NCBI GenBank assembly: GCA_009602725.1
Contig: WELB01000048.1
Location: forward strand, 533,003-561,657
From: Spirogloea muscicola
Lineage: Eukaryota > Streptophyta > Zygnematophyceae > Spirogloeales > Spirogloeaceae
DNA: 28,655 nt
Reading direction: 5' to 3'
Part shown: positions 10,948 through 18,992 of the stretch, piece by piece
How positions within the stretch are numbered: the first letter of the stretch is position 1
Layout of the letters: every line of letters starts with the position of its first letter
Notes under the pieces: model-generated
The model's database searches: none
The model's input: the letters and a program-made list of their open reading frames with translations, nothing else
Told to the model about the DNA's origin: nothing
Translations under genes and position numbers: made by a program

Positions 10948-13556
10948 CTAGTTGACATCCTCTGGGGAACTGATTGTAGCACCCCTGCTGCCAGAGCCGC
11001 AGCCATAGTCGCCAGAACCACCATCGCCACCTTCATCACCAGGTGGGGTACGGCTGGGCAGGCCAGCAAGCGAGAAGCACTCTTGCTCCTCTTCACGGCA
11101 GTCGACCACAGCACCAGGAGCCGCAGCCGCCACAAGCGCACGTGCTGCATCGCCAAAGGCTGGGTCTCCGCGTCGTCGGTCATCAACAAGGTCGTAGAAC
11201 CTGCCACAGCGAGCAGACGCACGCCCTCAGCGGCGAGTACACAGCAGCTACGGCATGGCCGGCCGAAGGGCTTGGACGGAGCAAGGCGCTGTTGGTACAG
11301 TGGAGGCTGCCGACTTGCCTGATGGTAACCTTGCGCAAAGGCGCGGCGGCAGCGCGTGCAAGGAGCTCGCTGAGGACGCGGAGCGAGTCGGAGGCGCGCA
11401 CATAGCATGGGTTTGCACGAAGCTCCTCAAGGTGCTCCCAGGTGGCGACCGACTCGTCACCAGCCCCCACAGCAGCAAACGGCCGCCGGGGCGTGAGCGA
11501 GAGGCACTCCCACAGGTCTGGGCCGATGCCGAGAAGGCGCAGCGCGGGCGCGCCACGTGGTAGTGCGTCCACTCCACCTTTCCACTCGGCGGTGTTGAGT
11601 GCCAGTGCCTGCTTCAGCACAACATGCAACAACAATGAATCAGCTGTAGCTTATGCAGAATGCCTACAGGGCGCTGGCAACGGCAGCGGCAACAAGGATG
11701 GCAGCAGCTATGGCAATGGTGACGGCGGCTGAGGTGACTACATCGGTCGGCAGCGGTGGCAGTAGAGGCGGCCACAGCCGCTGCGTACCTTGAGGCCATG
11801 GCTGGAGTCACGAAGAAGGTCGCGGCCAGCGCAGCGAAAGCCGCCATAGAAATCTGCCTCGAGCTTGCAGAGGCTGACAAGCCCGAGATCAAGCTGGTGG
11901 TTGCCGTCCGCCGGCTCACGCTGGCCGCAGCCACGCAGCCGCAGGCGCTCTAGCGCTGGCGTGCTGCCACTGAGCTCCTGCAGCGGCTCCACGTTGTCGA
12001 GGTCCAAGATACGGAGTGCCGGCATGGCCAGGTGGAGGCCGGCTGCCACACATGCACAACCTCACTGAATGAAGTCAGACAGAGTTTTCAGATGTGGGGA
12101 GGGGAAGGTAGGCAGGGATAGAAATAGAGGATGAAGAGGGTGGAAGAAGACGAGTGAGGAGGAGGAGGAGGAGGTGGAGGAGGGGGAGGAGGAGGAGCTG
12201 AGGAGGGAGGAAGGATGATGGAGGCAAAGAGATAAGAGAGTTTGAGAGGGAGGATAGAGTGGGAGAAGGAGGTCAAAAGAGGCAGGAAAGTGGTGGATGA
12301 AGGAGGAGAGTGGGAATGAAGGCAAGAAGAGGGAGGAAACTGGAGGGAGTCAAGAGGATGGCGGACGGTACGAAGTTGGCCGCCTCACCGGCGAGGATGT
12401 TACGGAGCTCAAGAACACAGAGGCACGGCGCCGCGAGGGCCAAGGAGCCTGGGCCAGCCGCAGCGCCGTCGGAGGAGAAGACGCCGACATTGGCTAGCGC
12501 GAGCTCCTCCAGGCCTGGCGCGACGGTTAGGAGGGCGGCGAGCGTGGCCGGCGGGAGAGCATCGGCGGTGCCGGGCGTGGCCTCGAGATGGAGCCGCCGG
12601 AGGGCGAGGAGGGAGACTGCTGGGATCTGGTGCGGAACGGCGACGTGCGAGAGCCAGAGGGAGGTGAGGCCGCCGCCGTCGAGCGCGGCGAAGAGCAGCG
12701 GCAGCGTGGCAGCGGATGCGCAGCCGTCTCCCGGGAGCGGGCCGCCAGTGCGGGCACTGAGGCCAGCGGGGCGCCTGTTCTCGAGGACGAACTCGCGCAG
12801 CGTCCGCCGCGTGTGGCGCAGCCAGTTGACGATGACTGCCGCCGGATAGCCGCTCGCGTCAGCCGGCGCCGGTTGCCGGTCCTCGCCCGCCGAGCCCGAC
12901 GCTGCGCAAGCTTCGGAGCTGCTGCTGCCAGCGGCAGGCTGCCGGACTTCGAGGGTCCTGAGGCACTCCGTCGCAAGAACCCACTCGGAGATGGACACGT
13001 CGGCGGCCTCGCCATTCCAAGGCCGCGGCTGCATCGGCAGCGGCTGCATCGAAGGCTCTGCAACCGCCGTCGCCGTCGCTGGCAGTGGAGGCTGCGGGGA
13101 TGGCAGTGGATGGTGCGTGGGATGGGCTGCGGACAGAGTGGGCGGCGGGAAGAGGAAGCGGAGGCGCTCAACGCGGCGGCCGAGGTAGCGGAAGCGGCGA
13201 GCCGCGGCGGCGAGGCGCGCGAGGTCGCCGGCGTCGGCGACGCTGGCGGCGACACGGAGCAGGATCTCCGTTGGCAGCCGGTCCAGCGTCATGGCCGGCG
13301 CCGAGATCGCAGCGCCCGACGGGTCTGCCCGCAGCCGCTTGGCCATTGGCGGCAGCTCGGCTCTGCCATTGCCGGGACGCTTCTTGCCACCGCCCCAATG
13401 GCGCTCCGCCTCCATGGCCGCCGGCAGTGTCATGGCCTTGCCGCTCTTCTTGACCCTGCCGCTCTTCAAGCGGCCATGTCCTGAGCTGGGTCTGACTGTC
13501 CGCCACCGCACCTCATTGCCCTCTCCCACTCTTCCTGTCTCTCTGCCTGTCGTCAC
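10948..13556 (-). CDS. F-box protein with leucine-rich C-terminal region, four exons
   Basis: This is probably a substrate-recognition subunit of an SCF ubiquitin ligase. Exons, in transcription order: 13556-12389, 12042-11789, 11608-11319, 11200-10948. All phases agree and the model encodes 654 residues. The F-box is at about residues 91-130 (LDRLPTEILLRVAAS, then DLARLAAAARRFRYLGRRV). Leucine-rich segments follow, for example LPPATLAALLTVAPGLEELA, MPALRILDLDNVEPLQEL, APALRLLGIGPDLWECLSL and WEHLEELRANPCYV, so the fold is probably a degenerate LRR array. The C-terminal tail is Gly-, Asp- and Ser-rich (GDEGGDGGSGDYGCGSG) and ends SSPEDVN. Intron 3 (11318-11201) has donor AG|GCAAGT, the classic GC-AG type; only this choice keeps the frame open. 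The start is uncertain: Met1 (13556), Met42 (13433) and Met71 (13346) all precede the F-box. The substrate is unknown. Confidence 0.8.
12075..12375. repeat. Polypurine tract (GGA/GAG-rich) filling F-box intron 1
   Basis: About 300 bp of the + strand are almost entirely A and G, with only scattered C and T and a pure GGA-type core at 12157-12200. It nearly fills intron 1 (12388-12043). In the transcript it reads as a C/U tract. Confidence 0.85.
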
Positions 13557-13958
13557 TTCCCCTCCTCAGAACCCACAACCACAGAAACCCACAAGCTCTC
13601 CCTCCCCCGCCTCCCTCCCCCACCCCTCTCCTCCTCCTCCCTCTCAACTCGCCTGCCCTGCACACAGGTCTGCAGTCCGCTCCTCGCGGCCTTCTCGCCA
13701 CACTCCTCCCTGCTACGAACCTTTCCTTGGCAGCGGCTGGAGGCCTGCCAACCTAAGCCGACGCCCGGGGGCAGGGCCGCGGCCGCCTTGCACGGCCGTG
13801 CCCGCCGCCGCCGCCGCGCCTGCTGCCCTCCTCCAAGAGCACTCCACGGCAGGACCCACCGAGCGACCACCGCTAAGGCGCTCTAAAGGCTGCACGGCCC
13901 AGATCCGCCGCCGCCGCCGCCGCCGCGCCACTGCCGCCTCGCCGCCGCCGCAGCGCCG
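13557..13958. promoter_or_regulatory. Upstream region of the F-box gene, pyrimidine-rich on the + strand
   Basis: Directly upstream of the F-box start codon, 13540-13700 is strongly C/T-rich on the + strand. The segment ends in GCC triplets at about 13904-13958 that run into the assembly gap. A long open frame spans it and the Ns, but it has no recognisable content. I infer a promoter and 5' leader here. Confidence 0.5.
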
Positions 13959-14292
13959 NNNNNNNNNNNNNNNNNNNNNNNNNNNNNNNNNNNNNNNNNN
14001 NNNNNNNNNNNNNNNNNNNNNNNNNNNNNNNNNNNNNNNNNNNNNNNNNNNNNNNNNNNNNNNNNNNNNNNNNNNNNNNNNNNNNNNNNNNNNNNNNNNN
14101 NNNNNNNNNNNNNNNNNNNNNNNNNNNNNNNNNNNNNNNNNNNNNNNNNNNNNNNNNNNNNNNNNNNNNNNNNNNNNNNNNNNNNNNNNNNNNNNNNNNN
14201 NNNNNNNNNNNNNNNNNNNNNNNNNNNNNNNNNNNNNNNNNNNNNNNNNNNNNNNNNNNNNNNNNNNNNNNNNNNNNNNNNNNNNNNNNNNN
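13959..14292. other. Assembly gap of 334 Ns
   Basis: The sequence is unresolved. GCC triplets abut its left edge and a G run its right edge, so a GC-rich simple repeat probably caused the break. Confidence 0.98.
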
Positions 14293-14660
14293 GGGGGGGG
14301 TTGGGAGGCGGGGGGGGCCTGCCGACGGGGCCTGCCGACGTGGCAGTCCCGATCCCCACCCGCGCCATCGGACGGCCAGCAGCGCGCCCCCGTGCCGCCA
14401 CGCCACGTGGCGATCCCCCGCCGTCCGCGCCGCGTGCGGCGGGGCCCGTATCTCGGGCGGCGGCGTGGAGTACCCAGCGGCGGCCCTGTCGGCGCCACGT
14501 GGCACACTCGGTGTGGCTGGAAAAGATCCGCCGTCTCTGATGGCCACGGCGCCTACGTCATCGGGACACTCCTCATGAATGTCACGGGCGGGGCACTTTT
14601 CCGCCTGCCGCTAGATGGGGATGCTTACAACCGTCCGATGATCTGGGCAGTTGACTGGTG
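14293..14660. promoter_or_regulatory. GC-rich, promoter-like segment with G-box/ABRE-type palindromes
   Basis: The identical 10-bp palindrome GCCACGTGGC occurs at 14402-14411 and 14494-14503, and a related GACGTGGC at 14338-14345. ATCGGACGG occurs at 14368-14375 region on the + strand and at 14631-14639 on the - strand. A TACGTCAT word lies at about 14554. Together these suggest bZIP/bHLH-type binding sites. The nearest recognised gene start is the F-box gene on the far side of the gap, so the target gene is unclear. Confidence 0.5.
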
Positions 14661-14698
14661 ACGCGTGGTGGTAAGAGGCGGGTCTGGTTTACCGGCGG

Positions 14699-14739
14699 CC
14701 AGTGTCACGCCGTTTCGCGGGGTGCGGCAGTGACACTGG
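14699..14739. repeat. Inverted repeat, 10-bp perfect arms, potential hairpin
   Basis: The arms CCAGTGTCAC (14699-14708) and GTGACACTGG (14730-14739) are perfect. Inside, GCCG (14709-14712) can pair with CGGC (14725-14728), extending the stem past one bulged A. The loop is about 12 nt. Confidence 0.75.
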
Positions 14740-15140
14740 ACTGACCACCAGCCCTCCTCGGGCGTACGACGGACTTTGCTTTTTCAGACTTGGCTCTTCA
14801 TCAACGTGCAGGGCGCGCTCTAAGTCAGGCCTCCGGCTTTCGTGGCGGCGCTCCAGCTCCCCAAGTTAGCTTGTCAAATTTTTTTGTGCTCACCCGTGGG
14901 TACTAATGTCATCTTAGGTACCTTAGATTAGGTCTCCGTATTATGTAGCATTGTTTAGTCTGCACTCGACTCTGCCTGAACAATGTATTGGCTTGAATTG
15001 GCCTCCCTTTCAATTCATGCGCCCCGCGCGCCTTCTCTCTCTCTTTTTCAGAGCAATAGTTGTTAGAACCATCACTCACCGGTATAGTGTACAGTGTGCC
15101 GTTGTTAAGGACCTTGCCCGCCTGGCGTCCCTATCATTGT
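14740..15140. other. Non-coding stretch before the repeat block
   Basis: Base composition shifts towards A and T here. I see no gene, RNA or clear repeat; the open frame that begins near 14951 has no recognisable protein content. Confidence 0.4.
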
Positions 15141-15209
15141 ATTGTGAAGTGGTCCTTGGCATCCCTTGCCCCCTTTTGGCCACTCAGGCCCTCCATTACT
15201 CAACTCACA

Positions 15210-15670
15210 CTCCATCTCTTTGGATGAGCTACTTCACTTCCGGCCCATTCATTGTCCATTCCTTATTTCGCCAAGCGACCATCTTTGCGGTACTTGCATT
15301 GCTGTCTGCCAAACCTTCGGACCTTGTCCATTCTTTTTGAGCTGGCCTTTCACAGCCCTCGCCCCCTTTTTTTTTAAAAAAAAGAGTTCCCTTTGGGGGA
15401 ACTTACTTCTTCAGGCTGGCCACTCACAGCCATCGCCTTACCTTGGAATAGCAGTTTCTTCTTATGGCCTGGCCTTTCACAGCTCAGCAGGGGCATATTG
15501 GCACCACTGGCCGCTTGTGTCGCAGTATGCTTTAGCCCTTTTCTGGCCCCTTTGAACATGGTTCATTCTTGCTCTGGGCTGGGCAATCACAGCCATCGCT
15601 CATTGATGGAAGAAGGTTACTCTTACAGCCATCACTTCACTATGCATGAGCTCTTTCTTACGGCCCGCCG
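15210..15670 (+). repeat. Array of degenerate 60-80-bp stem-loop repeat units
   Basis: At least five same-strand copies occur, at about 15210-15260, 15321-15395, 15400-15440, 15454-15500, 15561-15600 and 15621-15670. A composite unit reads GTCCATTCTTTTTGGGCTGG, then C, then CTTTCACAGCCCTCGCCCCT, then TTGGATGAGCTACTTCC, and sometimes TTACGGCCCG. Most copies contain GGCTG...CAGCC arms 5-9 nt apart, able to form a short stem. Copies are diverged and some are partial. Confidence 0.7.
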
Positions 15671-16030
15671 GAAGACGAGTTCTTCCCGCTGGCTGTCGAC
15701 ACCCATGGGGCGTTGGGTGCTCGGTGGCTCGAGCTGCTCAACCAGCTCGCCCGCCTCGCCATCGCCCGCCGCTTCCATAGGGAGCCGGTGGACTTTCCTG
15801 CAGCCGGGTCGCTCGCGCAGGTGTACCGAATGCGCCTGGCCGTCTCGCTGCAGAGGTCTATGGCCCGTCCGCTGCACCTGCGTGCCGGCAGAGCCCTCGC
15901 TGCTGCCTCTGGCTCTGGCCAGGGGACCCACTTCCAGGAGCCTAGGACCTGCGACTGCTTAGCAGGGTTTACTGAGTGATTCGTAGCTGCTTTGTTTCTT
16001 TCTGTGCTTGTCTTTCCTAGTGCTTCGCCT
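15662..16030 (+). mobile_element. LINE-like retrotransposon 3' end: C-terminal ORF fragment plus 3' UTR
   Basis: An open frame from 15662 to the stop at 15977-15979 encodes PPEDEFFPLAVDTHGALG, a helical segment WLELLNQLARLAIARRF, and SLAQVYRMRLAVSLQRSMAR. This pattern (a 'FFPLAVDTHGALG' entry, then a helix ending LxVSLxRS) resembles the domain that follows the reverse transcriptase in non-LTR retroelements of algae and protists. No reverse transcriptase or endonuclease motif is visible upstream, so this is a remnant. From about 15887 to 16030 it is closely repeated at 25286-25443, stop codon region included. I am fairly confident of a dispersed repeat and less so of the LINE assignment. Confidence 0.55.
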
Positions 16031-16045
16031 GGTCCCCTTCTTGTA

Positions 16046-16262
16046 CTCTGCTCATTCTTTTTTGGGCTGGCTGTTCCAGCCCATATCCTCAATGGGCGAG
16101 CCCTTTCTTTCTTTCTTACGGCCCGAGGCTGAAGTGCTCTCATCTGAGAAGCCATATTTACTGGTCTCTTGCTCGCCTGCGAGGTCAAGACTTTCCGACT
16201 CCTTCGAACCTTTTTCATGGCTTTCCACAGCCCTCGCCCCTTTGGATAAGCTGCTTCCCGTC
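16046..16262 (+). repeat. Further stem-loop repeat units downstream of the LINE-like fragment
   Basis: The unit at 16051-16125 has a perfect GGGCTGG/CCAGCCC arm pair (16064-16084) followed by ATGGGCGAGCCCTTTCTTTC and TTACGGCCCG. The unit at 16210-16260 carries TTTCCACAGCCCTCGCCCCT followed by TTGGATAAGCTGCTTCCCG. Both keep the orientation of the upstream array. Confidence 0.7.
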
Positions 16263-17440
16263 GCTCGGTCAACACAGACCGTGGAACCACGTCGTTTGCT
16301 TGCTGGCTCCAGGAGATCAGCTGCAGGAGCCCCCACTGTTCAGCTCCCACCCAGGAGCGGCCCGTAGTGGCCGCCACCATGACCTTCGCAGCGCCCGTCG
16401 AGGGCGGCGGTACTTAGTTCTACTCTCTCTGAGTGTGATTCGCCCTGCCTGCACATCAGTGTCATTGCCGCCACTCCTTGAGGCCGCCCGCCGGGCTGGG
16501 CCTGCCCCTGCAGAAGGAGCGGCAGCAATTGTGGCAGCGGGTGCTGCAACGTCATCTGCGCCTGCCACTGAGCCAGTCATGAGCGTGCGCTGTCCTCTAT
16601 GGACCAGGCAACATATCAGTGAGGTGCACGAGTGGTGGCAGCCGTTCTTGAAAAAGCTGCCATTGACTGCTAAAATTGTCGTCCCCACCTGGAAAATGGT
16701 CGAGTGAGCTATGCGCCGCTTGCAGGTAAAGTGGAAGGTGCCCGTGTCGTCATTTTTGCTCATTGTCAATCCACCACGTACTCGAGCCTTCCAAAAGTTA
16801 CATCGAACATTTTGCAGCTGATGCACTTAATCAATATCAACTACGGCCTTGCTTCTCTACCCCAGATCATCCCCAATACCCATGAGATGAACGGCTCCTA
16901 GTTCCCAGATCGACGCATCACTTATGCAGTGGTCTGGAAGGGTGCAGACTGACTGGCACAGGATCGGCACAGGATCTGCAAAACCCTGGGAACTTTCCAA
17001 GAAGAGCGAGAAGCTTTCTCCCGGCAAGCAGCACGCAACAATTGCCCATGTTCTTGATTCTTCATGGTGCCTCTGGGAACAGGAGGCTCTCTCAGTGAAG
17101 CTACTGGCTCGGCATGTAGCAGCTTGCCACTATCATTTGGAGCAGCCTGCTGCTCACTAGCAGGTGTCGATTGCTTACCCCATTTCGCGTATTATTACTG
17201 CATGCGCCTGTTGGTCTCCGTTGGTCCCTGTTGGGATCAACGCCCCCAGGTTACTTCAGCTCACTCGTATGCTGGTTGAGGCACGCGCCGCAAATCCTTC
17301 ATCAGGCTGTCGCGGAACCCTCCCCATCGGTTATCTCGTCTGCGCAGGGGCATTTGGACCACCAGCGACAGTCAAGCTTTTTGGAGGCTTGGTGGGCTGA
17401 CTCTGCAAGAGCACCTGCCTTGGTCTTGGATCCTTTGCGC
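16263..17440. other. Unassigned stretch in the repeat block
   Basis: No gene is recognised. The open frame 16300-16707 ends VHEWWQPFLKKLP and IVVPTWKMVE, possibly a decayed retroelement protein, and 16924-17160 is another unrecognised frame. Both lack family motifs. I would not annotate either as a gene. Confidence 0.35.
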
Positions 17441-17515
17441 GACCTCGTCCATTCCTTTTGAGGGCCTTTAACAACCATTACCCCTCAATTTGAAAGAGCT
17501 ACTTCTGCATTGTCT
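17441..17515 (+). repeat. Isolated stem-loop repeat unit, diverged
   Basis: It reads ACCTCGTCCATTCCTTTTGA, then GGGCCTTTAACAACCATTAC and, after a short gap, GAAAGAGCTACTTCTGCATT, following the composite unit. The second stem arm has decayed (AACAACC for CAGCC). Confidence 0.6.
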
Positions 17516-17946
17516 CTTCAAGTCTCTGAGGAGTCATGACCCCAGTATTTGCCACTGGAAAGTGCGCTTGATCCTTAGAGAGCGACGTCCCAGCAGACCG
17601 TATCGTCACGTTTGGACCACCCCGAGGTTTGACTGGCCAATCGGTCGGCCCGCGTGGCATCATGAGGCTTAGAATGTGCGCCCAGTGATCGAAGCGTCGT
17701 GGGCCGTCAGAGGTGGAGCCGGGCTTTTAACATCCCATTGTAACTCACCTTTGCCCTAGCCGCCCTTTGACATAGGGCGTGAAGCCCCATTCTTCGCACC
17801 AGCTTTTGACCTAAACGGTGTATTCCTTGATCTGGCCTCCCTCTGATGTTGCTCACTCGCGGATACTGAGCTTCCCTCTGCACCGTCTTGTGTTCTGTCG
17901 TGTTTTGTAGTGTAGTCCTTTTTCGGCAACTCTTTCTTTGGCTTTG

Positions 17947-18020
17947 GATATTGTCCATTCTTTTTGGGCTGGCTTTGCCAGCTCCTCTTCTCTCTGGGCG
18001 AGCACTTTCTTCCCTCCCTC
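17947..18020 (+). repeat. Stem-loop repeat unit upstream of the EF-G gene
   Basis: It reads GATATTGTCCATTCTTTTTG, then GGCTGGCTTTGCCAGCTCC and GGGCGAGCACTTTCTTCC. The arms GCTGGC/GCCAGC are perfect with a 3-nt loop, in the same orientation as the other units. Confidence 0.7.
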
Positions 18021-18553
18021 CCTTCAGGCGATTGCTTTGCATCGCCGGGCTGGTCGCGCCCTTGCAGCAGCCCTCAGCTCATCTGACTTCCTACTGCTGA
18101 CACGGGGGTATTGAGGGCGCAGGCGCCCCGTCTGCCTAGCCTTTGGCTCCGTCATGAACACCTGTATGCATCTGGCTGGCATCTCACAGCCCATTCTTCA
18201 ATAACAGCAGCCGCATTCATCTACAACATGTACAGCGCGTCATCTTTTTCCAGTTGCAGATCTATGGAGCTTGGCGAAAGCAACCCTAAACATCAGATTA
18301 TCGCCGTCCCCGAAGATCTCGCACCACAGCCCGCCCGTCCCGTGGCACATCGACGGCCACCCTCCCTCCCCTCCCTCCCTCCCCGGCGGCAGTTCATACG
18401 CTTACTCGAGACCTCGCCTCGTAGGCCAACCCCCACTTATCCCCACCCGGTCGTTTCGTTTACTATTACCAGCCGCAGTCTTTCGATTTAATTTTCCTTC
18501 ATTCCATCGCCCCGGCGAAGGTGGCGCCGGCAGCTCCCACGACCGCCGCAGCC
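18021..18553. promoter_or_regulatory. Upstream region of the plastid EF-G gene
   Basis: This 530-bp stretch lies before the first EF-G ATG. A pure pyrimidine tract (CCTCCCTCCCCTCCCTCCCT, about 18360-18385) and a GCCATGG start context at 18551-18557 are the only clear signals. No gene is seen. Confidence 0.45.
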
Positions 18554-18586
18554 ATGGCCGCCGCCGCCGCCGCGCCGCCCCTAGAT

Positions 18587-18620
<34 letters not shown>

Positions 18621-18959
18621 TCCGGCAGGCGCCGCGCCACCGTGACCTGCTCCGCTGGTTCTGGTGAGCCGCCGCGCGCATCCAGTGCCGCACTGTGCGG
18701 CCTCGACAGATCTGGCGCCTCGACAAGCAGCGTTCGACTGTGGCGGAGCCGTCGAGGCTGCCATGGCTCTAAGGGGCGGAGCGGGGGAGCCGTGGTTGGC
18801 CGTGCTTACAGGCGAGACGCGGGCGACGGACCTCAAGGACTACCGCAACATCGGGATCATGGCGCACATCGACGCGGGCAAGACGACGACGACGGAGCGC
18901 GTGCTCTTCTACACGGGCAAGAGCTACAAGATCGGTGAGGTGCACGAGGGCACGGCGAC

Positions 18960-18992
<33 letters not shown>

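Noticed and set aside
12588-13484. 298-codon + strand frame
   Set aside because: It is the antisense shadow of F-box exon 1, which has real domain content on the - strand.
13291-14661. 456-codon + strand frame spanning the Ns
   Set aside because: A third of it is undetermined and the rest has no recognisable domain; it overlaps the F-box exon.
15210-15670. CRISPR-like array
   Set aside because: The units are diverged, unequally spaced and lack unique spacers of constant length; this is eukaryotic DNA.
16300-16707. 135-codon + strand frame ending in a Trp-rich segment
   Set aside because: The segment HEWWQPFLKKLP hints at a retroelement, but no motif supports it.
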